Part shown: positions 51,578 to 59,588 of the stretch, one piece after another
Layout: the number at the start of each line of letters is the position of its first letter
Position numbering within the stretch: the first letter of the stretch is position 1
NCBI RefSeq assembly: GCF_030694085.1
Contig: NZ_JAUXZE010000035.1
Coordinates: 372,001-436,000 of the forward strand
Reading direction: 5' to 3'
Source: Tabrizicola sp.
GTDB taxonomy: Bacteria > Pseudomonadota > Alphaproteobacteria > Rhodobacterales > Rhodobacteraceae
Length of the DNA stretch: 64,000 nt
Translations under genes and position numbers: made by a program
The notes under the pieces: generated by a model
The model's input: the letters and a program-made list of their open reading frames with translations, nothing else
Told to the model about the DNA's origin: nothing
Database searches by the model: none

Positions 51578-52195
51578 CTATCTCTCCGGCGGCGCCAGGT
51601 CGAACCGCCGCGCCTTGGCGTGGCGACGGTCCAGAACCAGGATCGAGGTGCAGTCGGCAGACTCCGCCTCGATCAGGCACAGCGCGCCATAGTCGTCGGC
51701 CATCGCCGTCAAAAGGCCCACAAGCACCCGCTGCGTGGCGCCAAGGTGCGACTGGCAGCGCAGCTCGAACCGGTCTTCACCCACCTCGTCCACGGTCACA
51801 TCCGGCAGCTCCAGATCCGGCATCGCCAGACGCGCCCGACCCGGCAGATCTTCCAGCGAATAAAGGAAATCCGCGAAGGTGACCCCGCCAAAGCGCAGAA
51901 GCCGCCGGATGCCCTCACGGTCGGGGTTCGTCACCAGGTGGGTGCCCACGTCTTCCCAGATGGCCTCGACCGGGCGGCCCAGAACTTCGGCCGCGATCCG
52001 CCCGATCCGGTCGGCACTGCCAGGATCATAGCGCAGCATCGGCTCGAAACTCAGGATGGACAGCTCGGCCCGTCGGCAGACCATCTGCCAGCGCGCAGCC
52101 CCGAACGTGTCGATCACATAGCCTTGCAGGGACCGCAGCAGCAGCGCATCCATATCCGACCCCAGGACAGTTTCGGCAGCAAGGTTATCGCGCAT
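51578..52195 (-). CDS. Degenerate H-NOX (heme NO-binding-like) protein
   Basis: 205 aa. The fold is recognisable: LLLRSLQGYVIDTFGAARWQ, RIGRIAAEVLGRPVEAIWED, FADFLYSLEDLPGRARLAMP, VLVGLLTAMADDYG. At the position of the heme-ligating His (D-x-[VLM]-H in family members) it has Pro118, and the YxSxR heme-propionate motif reads CQSHL (147-151). Heme binding in the normal way is therefore unlikely. The start at 52195 follows GAGGAAAGG; 52153 is an alternative closer to the usual N-terminus. Coupled to the HNOBA-GGDEF gene. Confidence 0.8.
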   Translation of the reverse strand: MRDNLAAETVLGSDMDALLLRSLQGYVIDTFGAARWQMVCRRAELSILSFEPMLRYDPGSADRIGRIAAEVLGRPVEAIWEDVGTHLVTNPDREGIRRLLRFGGVTFADFLYSLEDLPGRARLAMPDLELPDVTVDEVGEDRFELRCQSHLGATQRVLVGLLTAMADDYGALCLIEAESADCTSILVLDRRHAKARRFDLAPPER

Positions 52196-52215
52196 CGGTT
52201 AACAACCTTTCCTCG

Positions 52216-53937
52216 TCATGGCAGGAACAAGAGCCCGTCCTCGCCGATGCCCAGCTGGTTCAGCTCTGCCCCCGTCAGCGGCGGCGGAGCGGCATGGTAC
52301 TCCCGCAAGAGCCGGGCCGCCGCCTCGGGCGACAGGTAGTTGCCGTCCGGCTGCGTCGCCGTGCGCCAGACCAGCATCCCGCTGTCATCCAGGTAAAGGC
52401 CGCTGACCTCGATGTAATCCGTCCCGCGCTGCAGGAAGAGCATCGCCTCCTCGCCCGGCCGCAGCGGCAGAAGGTCCGCCACAACCAGAAGGCAGCCCGG
52501 CTCTCCAGTCTTCAGCCGCACCTTGCAGACCTGCAGCCAGTCCTGCAGCTGGTAATCCTCGGCGGCACCCAGAATCACGTCCCGCATCCCGGTGGCCGAG
52601 GTCGGCTGCACCGCAAGCAGCGCCGCCAGTTCGGCGACCAGCGCCGGGCCCTTGTCCGCCTGCCCCGTCGCCTCTCCGGCCAGGACAGCAGCCAGCGCCT
52701 CCTGCCCCGGCTCTGTGGACTTCGCCTCCAGGGCCGCCAGCACCGCCGCCCCCGGCTTGCCCCAGGACCGCAGAGCAGACGGGTCAAGCGCCTCGACCCC
52801 CTCCGCCTCGAATCGCGACAGCTGGCTTGCAGCCGAGATCCGCTCGGCGTTCAGCACCGGCGACAGCCACAGCGCGGCCAGCAGCAGGATTCCCAGCGCA
52901 ATTCGGATGTTGCCCTGCCGGATCCGCTCCATCCACGCCCCGCCCCGCAGGACCGACACGGCATAGACCAGCCCGTAGACCAGCCCCAGGCCTGCCACCA
53001 GAACCACGAACAACCGCTCGGGCGACCAGCCCCGGTCGCTCACCCGCAGCCAGACCGCCCACAGCGCCAGCGCCGCCACCAAAGGCAGGATCAGCGCCAG
53101 GCCCTGCGTGCATCGCACCAGAAGCGGGCTTTGCGTCGCATCCGCATCCGCCTGGTCGATGGCGATCGAGACCAGCGCAGTCCCGCCACCGACCATCGTC
53201 AACAGAAGCGTCGCAGGCGACAGCCCGCTGACCAGCCCGTCCAGCCCCCGAAACGGCAACGCGACAAGAAAGACCGCCATCACCGCCAGTACCACCGGCA
53301 GGAACAGCCGGAACACCCGCAGGACGACATAGGGCGACAAGAGGTCCGCCAGGTCATGAATCACCGCCATGCCAAGCCCGAAGATCGCCCCGCCCAGGGC
53401 CAGCGCCACAAGCTCATGCTCCAGCAAAGTGCCGATCACGCGGATGCCCACGATTTGCAGCAGAGCGTCCGACAGGTAGATCACCAGCCAGACAAGTGCT
53501 GTAAAGGCTCCCGCCGCCGCAAAACGCAGGACAATCGACCAGGCCTCAAGGAAAAGGACCGGATAGTCATTCCAGCGGCTGCGGACCCGTGCTGCCAGAA
53601 ACGGCAACGGCAGCGTCGACAGCGTGAGGATCGCCAGCAAAGGGACCCCACTGAACAGAAACTGGTCCACCTCGTCGAAGCGCAGCGCCATCTGCCAGGT
53701 CAGAGCGGCCACCACCACTCCCAGACCCAGGGACCTGGGCACCGCGCGGCCCAGGCCGATCGGCCCGGCAAGCGCCATCAGCGCAGTGAACGCCGTGGTC
53801 AGCAGCACGAACAGCGCCAGCGCCGGGAAATCGTCCAGCCAACCGCGGTCGGCGATATCCATGGCCGCCCAAAGCGCAGCCCCGCCCAGCGCACCCGCCA
53901 GGGCAAGCCTGATCCGTGCCGCAATCTGGCCCGTCAT
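52216..53937 (-). CDS. DUF4153 family membrane protein
   Basis: 573 aa. About ten hydrophobic helices cover residues 10-360 (VRSRWNDYPVLFLEAWSIVL and VIYLSDALLQIVGIRVIGTL blocks are DUF4153-like), followed by a soluble C-terminal domain of about 200 residues. Function unknown. It is 20 nt upstream of the H-NOX gene on the same strand, so the three genes probably form one transcript. Confidence 0.85.
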   Translation of the reverse strand: MTGQIAARIRLALAGALGGAALWAAMDIADRGWLDDFPALALFVLLTTAFTALMALAGPIGLGRAVPRSLGLGVVVAALTWQMALRFDEVDQFLFSGVPLLAILTLSTLPLPFLAARVRSRWNDYPVLFLEAWSIVLRFAAAGAFTALVWLVIYLSDALLQIVGIRVIGTLLEHELVALALGGAIFGLGMAVIHDLADLLSPYVVLRVFRLFLPVVLAVMAVFLVALPFRGLDGLVSGLSPATLLLTMVGGGTALVSIAIDQADADATQSPLLVRCTQGLALILPLVAALALWAVWLRVSDRGWSPERLFVVLVAGLGLVYGLVYAVSVLRGGAWMERIRQGNIRIALGILLLAALWLSPVLNAERISAASQLSRFEAEGVEALDPSALRSWGKPGAAVLAALEAKSTEPGQEALAAVLAGEATGQADKGPALVAELAALLAVQPTSATGMRDVILGAAEDYQLQDWLQVCKVRLKTGEPGCLLVVADLLPLRPGEEAMLFLQRGTDYIEVSGLYLDDSGMLVWRTATQPDGNYLSPEAAARLLREYHAAPPPLTGAELNQLGIGEDGLLFLP

Positions 53938-54065
53938 TCCACAATCTCCCGGTTCCGTCTGCCCTTATGCGTCTGGGCAGTGCCGCGCATAGTCAGGATT
54001 TCCAGCTGGTTGCCAAGCGTTAACACATGCGGCAGGCTGAAACTGTCCGATGCCGCAGGAACCCC

Positions 54066-54515
54066 ATGCCCGCCACGATCCGCCCTCTCCTGCCCGAAGA
54101 CAGCGGCCAGTGGCGCCAACTCTGGACAGGCTACCTGCAGTTCTACCAGACCTCGGTCCCGGATGAGGTCTACGCCTCGACCTTCGCCCGCCTCCTTGGG
54201 CCGGACCCGCGGGACTTCTCGGCGCTGGTCGCAGACCAGGACGGCCAGCTCCTTGGGCTCGCGCATTACCTTTTCCACCGGCACTGCTGGAGGATCGAGG
54301 ACGTCTGTTACTTGCAGGACCTCTACGTCGCACCGCAGGCCCGTGGCACCGGCCTTGGCCGCGCCCTGATCACGGCGGTCTATGCCGCCGCCGACGCCGC
54401 CGGGGCCCCCGCCGTCTACTGGCTGACCCAGGACTTCAACCACGAGGCGCGCCAGCTTTACGACCGGGTGGCGAAGGTCTCTCCCTTCATCCGCTACAAC
54501 CGCCCGCCGAAATAG
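54066..54515 (+). CDS. GNAT family N-acetyltransferase
   Basis: 149 aa. ATIRPLLPEDSGQWRQLWTG, DVCYLQDLYVAPQARGTGLG (acetyl-CoA-binding Q/R-x-x-G-x-G/A loop) and RALITAVYAAADAAGAPAVY. Length and fold match GNAT acetyltransferases acting on small amines or protein N-termini; substrate unknown. The start at 54066 gives the family N-terminus. Confidence 0.88.
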   Translation: MPATIRPLLPEDSGQWRQLWTGYLQFYQTSVPDEVYASTFARLLGPDPRDFSALVADQDGQLLGLAHYLFHRHCWRIEDVCYLQDLYVAPQARGTGLGRALITAVYAAADAAGAPAVYWLTQDFNHEARQLYDRVAKVSPFIRYNRPPK

Positions 54516-54843
54516 CAGGTCAATGCGCGGGGCGGGGCACTGCCCTACCCTCTGAACGGAAGGGCCGCTACAATCCGGGGCGCCGCTCTCCTCAGCCTAG
54601 GCTGTGGACCGCACCGCTGATCGTCGGCCCTGCCGCCCGTCACCCACCGGTCGGATCATCGCCGTAGACGGTTTGAAGTCGCCTTCCCGGTCTGAAGGGC
54701 GCCGCCGCGTTGCCCAGCGCGCAGCAACTGCTGTCATCGCCTCTGTGCGTCCTCGGCACTTCGCGGCCGTTTTCGGCGCGTCCCGATCTTCCCGCCAAGA
54801 CGGGAAGACGCAGTCACGCGAAAAGCCCGTCTCGGTCCACGCC
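54516..54843. other. Gene-free convergent region
   Basis: 328 nt between the GNAT gene (+) and the cytochrome gene (-). It has one clear hairpin, TCTTCCCG (54787-54794) with CGGGAAGA (54801-54808), perhaps a terminator for either gene. I recognise no protein or RNA gene in the remaining sequence. Confidence 0.45.
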
Positions 54844-55254
54844 TTACTTTTGCAACGCCTTCAGATATTCCGCGATCTGCACCAACCGCACCGGAGTCGG
54901 CGTTGCGATCCCGTCACCGCCGTCATAGGGCACCAGGTCGCCCTGCAGAAGCGGCCCGAACTCCGGCATCGGCGAAGCGGCGTCCTGTCGGCCGGGGGCG
55001 ACCCCGGTATAGCCCCAGATCTTGGCCATCACCCGTGTGCCGGGAAAGGCTCCGCCGTTCTTGGCGGACAGGCGCGTCAGATCCGCAGGCTTGCGGTCCA
55101 GCGCCGCGGCACCTTCACCGTCGCCCTTGCCCGACATGCCGTGGCAGGCCGCACAGAAATCGGCGAAATCCTCGGACCCGCTTGGCAGCGTCTTCCGCTC
55201 GACACAAGCCCCAAGGACAAGGGACAGCGACAGGATCATCATGGGGTGACGCAT
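54844..55254 (-). CDS. c-type cytochrome lipoprotein
   Basis: 136 aa. MILSLSLVLGAC gives a lipoprotein signal with lipobox LGAC, then one heme-binding CAACH motif and a distal Met in ASPMPEFGPLL. It is a periplasmic-side monoheme electron carrier anchored in a membrane. Partner enzyme unknown. The start at 55254 follows AGGAGAGAAAG. It lies 52 nt after lolD, so possibly in the lolCD transcript. Confidence 0.88.
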   Translation of the reverse strand: MRHPMMILSLSLVLGACVERKTLPSGSEDFADFCAACHGMSGKGDGEGAAALDRKPADLTRLSAKNGGAFPGTRVMAKIWGYTGVAPGRQDAASPMPEFGPLLQGDLVPYDGGDGIATPTPVRLVQIAEYLKALQK

Positions 55255-55306
55255 CTTTCTCTCCTCTAGCCTCACTGGACCTGACCCGGATCGATCACGC
55301 CTTGAT

Positions 55307-55981
55307 CTAGGTCACCTGACCCGCCGTGAGCCGCACCACCCGGTCCATCCGGGCCGCCAGGTCCAGGTTATGCGTTGCGATCAGCGCCGAAAGCCCCGTC
55401 GAACGGACCAGTTCCATCAGCACTCCGAACACCTGGTCCGAGGTGCCGGGGTCCAGGTTTCCCGTTGGCTCATCCGCCAACAGCAGCTTCGGCCCATTGG
55501 CAAGCGCGCGGCAGAAGGCCACCCGCTGCTGCTCGCCCCCCGACAGTGCCGCTGGACGATGCCCCGCCCGCGCGCCGACGCCGACCTTGTCCAGCAAGTC
55601 CATTGCCCGCGCTTCGGCCGCCGCCTTGCCGACGCCGTTCGCCAGCTGCGGAATCACCACGTTCTCCAGCGCCGTGAACTCCGGCAAGAGATGGTGGAAC
55701 TGATAGATGAACCCCACCTCGGCACGCCGCGCCTCGGTCCGCGCCCGGTCGCTCAGCCCGCCCATCTCGCGCCCATCCAACCGGACTGTCCCACTGTCCG
55801 GCACGTCCAGCAGCCCCGCGATGTGCAGAAGCGTCGACTTGCCCGCGCCCGACGGCGCGACCAGCGCCACAACCTCGCCCCGCGCGACCGACAGCGTCGC
55901 CCCGCGCAGCACGATCACCTCGGACGGCTTGCCCCGGTTGTAGCCCTTCCCGACCCCCTCCAGACGCAGCATCTCACTCAT
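55307..55981 (-). CDS. lolD: Lipoprotein-releasing ABC transporter ATP-binding protein LolD
   Basis: 224 aa. Walker [57 protein letters not shown] and [13 protein letters not shown], with the LolD-type opening [13 protein letters not shown]. With LolC/E it extracts lipoproteins from the inner membrane and passes them to LolA. The start overlaps the lolC stop by 8 nt. Confidence 0.94.
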   Translation of the reverse strand: MSEMLRLEGVGKGYNRGKPSEVIVLRGATLSVARGEVVALVAPSGAGKSTLLHIAGLLDVPDSGTVRLDGREMGGLSDRARTEARRAEVGFIYQFHHLLPEFTALENVVIPQLANGVGKAAAEARAMDLLDKVGVGARAGHRPAALSGGEQQRVAFCRALANGPKLLLADEPTGNLDPGTSDQVFGVLMELVRSTGLSALIATHNLDLAARMDRVVRLTAGQVT

Positions 55982-57260
55982 AACGCAGCGCCTCCACCGG
56001 GTTCATCCGCGCCGCGCGCCGGGCCGGGAAGATGGTGACGATGAACGACAGCCCCAGGGACAGCGCCACCGCCGACATCACATCGCCCAGCTGCAACTTG
56101 GCCGGCAGCGAATAAATCCCCCGGATCGAGGGGTCCCAGACCTCGGACCCGTTCACCCAGTTGATCGCACTCATGATCTGGTCGATGTTCAGCGCCGTGA
56201 GGCACCCCAGGATCACTCCCGCAACGGTCCCCAGAACCCCGGTGAACGCCCCGCAGATGAAGAACACCCGCAACACCGACCCCTCGGTCAGCCCCATCGT
56301 GCGCAGGATGCCGATGTCGCGGCCCTTGTTCTTCACCAGCATGATCAGACCCGACACGATGTTCATCGCCGCGATCAGCACCAGCACCGACAGGATGACG
56401 AACATCACGTTGTCCTCGATGTCCAAGGCCCGCAGGAAGGCGCCCGAACTGTCCTTCCAGGTCCACAGCATCGCCGCCGGCCCCGCCGCCTGCAGAATTG
56501 CGTTGCCATAGCTCTCGATGGCATCCGGCGTCTCGACCATCACCTCGATCTCGTCCGCCCGCCCCTCCTTGTTGAAGAAGCTCTGCGCCTCGGTGAAGGG
56601 CATGTAGATCCGCGTGGTGTCGATGTCGTAGCGGCCCGCGCTGAAGATATAGACCACTTCATAAGCGTTGACCCGTGGCGTCGTCCCCATCGCCGTCCGC
56701 ACGCCCCCTGGCGCGATCAGCCGCACCCGGTCGCCGACACTGACCCCAAGCTCCCGTGCAATGCCCGACCCCAGCGCGATCCCCTCGGGGAACCGCGCCA
56801 GATCGCCGATCGCATCCGACCCCGCTCCGATCCGCGGGATCGACGCAAACTCCTCCGGTGACATCCCGAAGACCTCGGCCCCGGTGGTGTCCTCACCGTC
56901 CGAGACCATGAGCTTGCCCTTTATCAGGGGCGCCGCCCGCGTCACCCCTGGCACCTCGGCGATCGCCGCCGCCATCGCGGCAGGCTCGGTGAACCCCCGG
57001 ATCAACTGGCCATCCTCGCCCACCACGCCCGAGGAATGGACCGTCACATGCGCGTTGGCCCCCAGGATCGTATCCACGAACTCCGCCCGGAACCCCGCCC
57101 TGACCGCCAGGGTCAGGATCAGCGCGAACACCGCCAGAGTGATGCCGATCAGGCTGATCCAGGTCATCACACTGACCCCGCCCTCGGCCCGCCTCGCGCG
57201 CAGATAGCGCCAGGCGATCATGAATTCAAAGCCCGAGAAGGGTGCCGTGCTCTTTGCCAT
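55974..57260 (-). CDS. lolC: Lipoprotein-releasing ABC transporter permease LolC/E
   Basis: 428 aa. N-terminal [20 protein letters not shown] then a helix ([20 protein letters not shown]), a large MacB-like periplasmic domain, and a C-terminal FtsX domain of three helices ([43 protein letters not shown] end). Operon partner of lolD. Many Alphaproteobacteria have this single LolC/E-type permease acting as a dimer. Confidence 0.94.
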   Translation of the reverse strand: MAKSTAPFSGFEFMIAWRYLRARRAEGGVSVMTWISLIGITLAVFALILTLAVRAGFRAEFVDTILGANAHVTVHSSGVVGEDGQLIRGFTEPAAMAAAIAEVPGVTRAAPLIKGKLMVSDGEDTTGAEVFGMSPEEFASIPRIGAGSDAIGDLARFPEGIALGSGIARELGVSVGDRVRLIAPGGVRTAMGTTPRVNAYEVVYIFSAGRYDIDTTRIYMPFTEAQSFFNKEGRADEIEVMVETPDAIESYGNAILQAAGPAAMLWTWKDSSGAFLRALDIEDNVMFVILSVLVLIAAMNIVSGLIMLVKNKGRDIGILRTMGLTEGSVLRVFFICGAFTGVLGTVAGVILGCLTALNIDQIMSAINWVNGSEVWDPSIRGIYSLPAKLQLGDVMSAVALSLGLSFIVTIFPARRAARMNPVEALRYE

Positions 57261-57408
57261 CTGCCTTTTCGCCCGTTCGGGCCGTTGTTTAAGTGCCCGG
57301 CAACCTGCGGGACAGGGCGTGAAACGTCAAGGCATCGCCCCCCGACAGCGGATTTCCGCACCCGCCCGGCTGGCCGGCCCAGATCTCCTTCTCAAATTCG
57401 CCACTTTG

Positions 57409-57432
57409 TTATATAAATGATTCGTTACATAA
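57409..57432. promoter_or_regulatory. Operator-like dyad upstream of ArsR gene
   Basis: TTATATAA (57409-57416) and TTACATAA (57425-57432) are near-perfect inverted arms with an 8-nt spacer, 12 nt before the arsR-type start, in an AT-rich patch of otherwise GC-rich DNA. Typical place for ArsR autorepression. Confidence 0.55.
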
Positions 57433-57443
57433 TGGATTGCATC

Positions 57444-57788
57444 ATGCCCGACCTCGACCAATCCTTCGCCGCCCTTGCCGATCCGACCCGGCGCGCCATC
57501 CTGTCCCGGCTGTCGCAAGGCGAGGCCACGGTGCAGGACCTCGCCCGGCCCTTCGCCATCTCCCAGCCCGCGATCAGCCGCCATCTCAAGGTGCTGGAAG
57601 ATGCCGGCCTGATCGAAACCCGCATCCAGGGCACCGCCCGCCCCCGCAGGCTGAAACCAGACACGATGGCACAGCTCTGGGACTGGCTCGGCCAGTACCG
57701 CGCGCTGTGGGAGACACAGTTCCAGCGGCTCGACGCGGTGCTCGACACCCTGCCCGACGACCCACCCTCCACGGAAGGAAAGCCCTGA
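57444..57788 (+). CDS. ArsR-family transcriptional regulator
   Basis: 114 aa. Winged helix-turn-helix: LADPTRRAILSRLSQGEATV and FAISQPAISRHLKVLEDAGL, with RPRRLKPDTMAQLWDWLGQY. It lacks the Cys pair of metal-sensing ArsR proteins and matches the subfamily encoded beside SRPBCC proteins. The start at 57444 gives MPDLDQSFAAL; earlier ATGs at 57417 and 57432 overlap the operator-like dyad. Its stop overlaps the next ATG by one base (TGATG). Confidence 0.9.
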   Translation: MPDLDQSFAALADPTRRAILSRLSQGEATVQDLARPFAISQPAISRHLKVLEDAGLIETRIQGTARPRRLKPDTMAQLWDWLGQYRALWETQFQRLDAVLDTLPDDPPSTEGKP

Positions 57789-58267
57789 TGTCCCTCGACC
57801 TCACCCGCTTGCAGACCGTCCTCGACGGCGACACCGACATCCTCCTGCGCCGCGACTTCCAGCACCCGCCCGCAAAGGTCTGGCGCGCCCTGACCCAGCC
57901 CGCGCTCATCCGCGAATGGATGGCGGTCAAGGACCACCCGATGACGCGGTGCGATTTCGACCCGCGCCCCGGCGGGACCTTCCACTTCGAATGGCAAGGG
58001 CCGGACGGCAATTCCTTCTTCTTCTCCGGCCCGGTCATCGCGGTGAACCCGCCGCACCACATCAGCCATATCGAGTATTTCAACGGCGACCCCGCCATGT
58101 CCGCCCGGATCACCACCGACCTCGCGCCCCAGGGCAGCGGCACCCGCATGACGATGGTCATGCGCTATCACGACGCCGAGGCCCGCGCCGCCGCCATCGC
58201 CACCGGCATGACCGACGGCATGGACGAGGTCTACGCCAGGCTCGACGCCATGCAGATCCCTGCCTGA
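57788..58267 (+). CDS. SRPBCC (AHSA1-type) domain protein 1
   Basis: 159 aa. FQHPPAKVWRALTQPALIRE, DPRPGGTFHFEW, GSGTRMTMVMRYHDAEARAA and GMTDGMDEVYARLD define an activator-of-Hsp90-like START fold with a hydrophobic ligand cavity. Function unknown; such genes commonly follow an ArsR regulator. It is a paralog of the next gene. Confidence 0.9.
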   Translation: MSLDLTRLQTVLDGDTDILLRRDFQHPPAKVWRALTQPALIREWMAVKDHPMTRCDFDPRPGGTFHFEWQGPDGNSFFFSGPVIAVNPPHHISHIEYFNGDPAMSARITTDLAPQGSGTRMTMVMRYHDAEARAAAIATGMTDGMDEVYARLDAMQIPA

Positions 58268-58318
58268 TCCCCTGCGCGGCAGGCAGGCGTGTCGGGACAG
58301 TCGGAAAGGACCCGGACC

Positions 58319-58768
58319 ATGACTTTCGATCAGACCCGGCTCGCCCTTGACGGTGACACCGACGTCGTCATCCGCCGCAGCTTCTCGCACAAGCCGCCGC
58401 AGGTCTGGCGCGCCCTGACCGACCCCGCCCTCCTGCGCCGGTGGCTTTCGCCCGACCTGATCGAGTGTCAGATCGACCCCCGCCCCGGCGGCAGCTTCCG
58501 CTATGCCTGGCCCGCGCTCTTCTTCTCCGGCCCGATCCTCGAGGCCCGGCCGCCAGAGCGCATGGTCCATGTCGAACACTTCAACGGCGACACCAAAACA
58601 GGGCCGACCGTGACCACCACGCTTTGGCCCGCAGGCCCGGGAACGCGGATGACGGTCGTCATGCGCTACAGCGACGCGCAGGCCCGCGCCACGGCCATCC
58701 AGCAAGGCTTCACCGACGGCATCGATCAGGTCTACGGCCGGATCGAGGATCTGTCCTTCCCCGCCTGA
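58319..58768 (+). CDS. SRPBCC (AHSA1-type) domain protein 2
   Basis: 149 aa. Same architecture as the upstream gene: FSHKPPQVWRALTDPALLRR, DPRPGGSFRYAWP, GPGTRMTVVMRYSDAQARAT and GFTDGIDQVYGRIE, with a shared DGDTD start (LALDGDTDVVIRR). The pair looks like a tandem duplication. The start at 58319 follows GGAAAGGACC. Confidence 0.9.
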   Translation: MTFDQTRLALDGDTDVVIRRSFSHKPPQVWRALTDPALLRRWLSPDLIECQIDPRPGGSFRYAWPALFFSGPILEARPPERMVHVEHFNGDTKTGPTVTTTLWPAGPGTRMTVVMRYSDAQARATAIQQGFTDGIDQVYGRIEDLSFPA

Positions 58769-58861
58769 CTGGCCGCCCGACTGGCCGCCCGACCGCACCG
58801 CCAACCCGCAACGCCAACCCGAACCGGCACCGCGCCCGGTCCACCGGAAAGGATTCATGCC

Positions 58862-59281
58862 ATGACCAAGGCCCGGCTACTCTCCTGCGTCACGACCGTT
58901 CCCCGGTGCCTCATGTATCTCGCGGCTGCCGGGGTCTACCTCTCCCAGCGCGAAATGGTTGCCCAGGGCTTCGTCGCCTCCGGCGTCCCGGCCCACCTGA
59001 TCCCCGTCCTGATCGTCGCCAAGATCGCCGCACCCATCGCGATCCCCAGCCGCCTCTCCGTCCGGCTCAGCGACCTCGCCTATGCCCGCATGTTCTACCA
59101 TCTCCTGCTGGCGCTTTCGGCCCACCTCAATGCAGGCAACGGCGGCTCCCTTCCTGCGGTCCTGGCTTTCGCGCTGATGCCGACCTCGTTCTTCACCCGG
59201 AACGCCGCCCGCAGACCGCTCTCCCCCAATGTGCCCACCGGGTCCTGCTTGCCAGGAAAAGCTGGCCGGGCCTCGCCCTGA
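58862..59281 (+). CDS. DoxX-like family membrane protein
   Basis: 139 aa. Four hydrophobic stretches with the DoxX-like pattern GVYLSQREMVAQGFVASGVP, AHLIPVLIVAKIAAPIAI, LSDLAYARMFYHLLLALSAH. The C-terminal 20 residues are polar and not family-like. It is the fourth gene after the ArsR regulator and probably part of that unit; DoxX-like genes often accompany ArsR/SRPBCC pairs. Confidence 0.8.
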   Translation: MTKARLLSCVTTVPRCLMYLAAAGVYLSQREMVAQGFVASGVPAHLIPVLIVAKIAAPIAIPSRLSVRLSDLAYARMFYHLLLALSAHLNAGNGGSLPAVLAFALMPTSFFTRNAARRPLSPNVPTGSCLPGKAGRASP

Positions 59282-59292
59282 CGCACACTTCG

Positions 59293-59330
59293 CCTTTCAC
59301 ATTTGCAGAAATATCCCCGCCGGAGGCAGC
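59293..59330 (-). repeat. Intergenic repeat family B, copy 3
   Basis: Minus-strand core TGCCTCCGGCGGGGATATTT, 11 nt beyond the DoxX-like stop codon. Confidence 0.65.
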
Positions 59331-59462
59331 CCGAGGCTCTGCGCGTTCTTCACGCGCGGGGCCGAGACAAAGACGCGCGGCGCAGCCGCTCATCTTGACT
59401 GCCGTCGCTGCCACCCCACCCGGACGATCCCGGACCTGGGACCGGACCTGGGGCCGATGTAG

Positions 59463-59502
59463 GGTGGGTCGTTCTGCGCCCGCAGGCGCAGGTTGACCCA
59501 CC
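59463..59502. repeat. Hairpin GGTGGGTC/GACCCACC
   Basis: GGTGGGTC-like arm at 59463-59470 with GACCCACC at 59495-59502, enclosing a smaller GCGCC/GGCGC stem (59476-59489). Possible bidirectional terminator. Confidence 0.5.
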
Positions 59503-59585
59503 TTTGGCAAAAGTTAATAAACTCCTAACGTCCGCGACCAAGTCATTGTTTTCAAATCTCCATCCCGGATTGTCCACCGTGGACA
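59501..59585 (+). repeat. Intergenic repeat family A, copy 4
   Basis: Slightly longer copy with TTGGCAAAAGTTAATAAACT, CCTAACGTCC, CCAAGTCATTG and the perfect palindrome TGTCCACCGTGGACA (59571-59585). The palindrome ends 3 nt before the stop codon of the minus-strand MttB-like gene. Confidence 0.65.
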
Positions 59586-59588
59586 GGA

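Larger units (their letters stand above)
59282..59588. other. Repeat-rich convergent region
   Basis: 307 nt between the DoxX-like gene (+) and the MttB-like gene (-). No gene seen. It is made of a family B repeat, a hairpin (59463-59502) and a family A repeat, in the same order as the 15.3-15.5 kb region. Confidence 0.6.

Noticed and set aside
52294..54369. 691-aa plus-strand open frame
   Set aside because: Antisense to the DUF4153 gene, Gln/Arg-rich low-complexity translation, and overlaps the true GNAT gene out of frame.
58769..58861. Short direct repeats (GACTGGCCGCCC and CGCCAACCCG)
   Set aside because: Simple low-complexity duplications in a 93-nt gap; not matched elsewhere in the window and too short to call an element.
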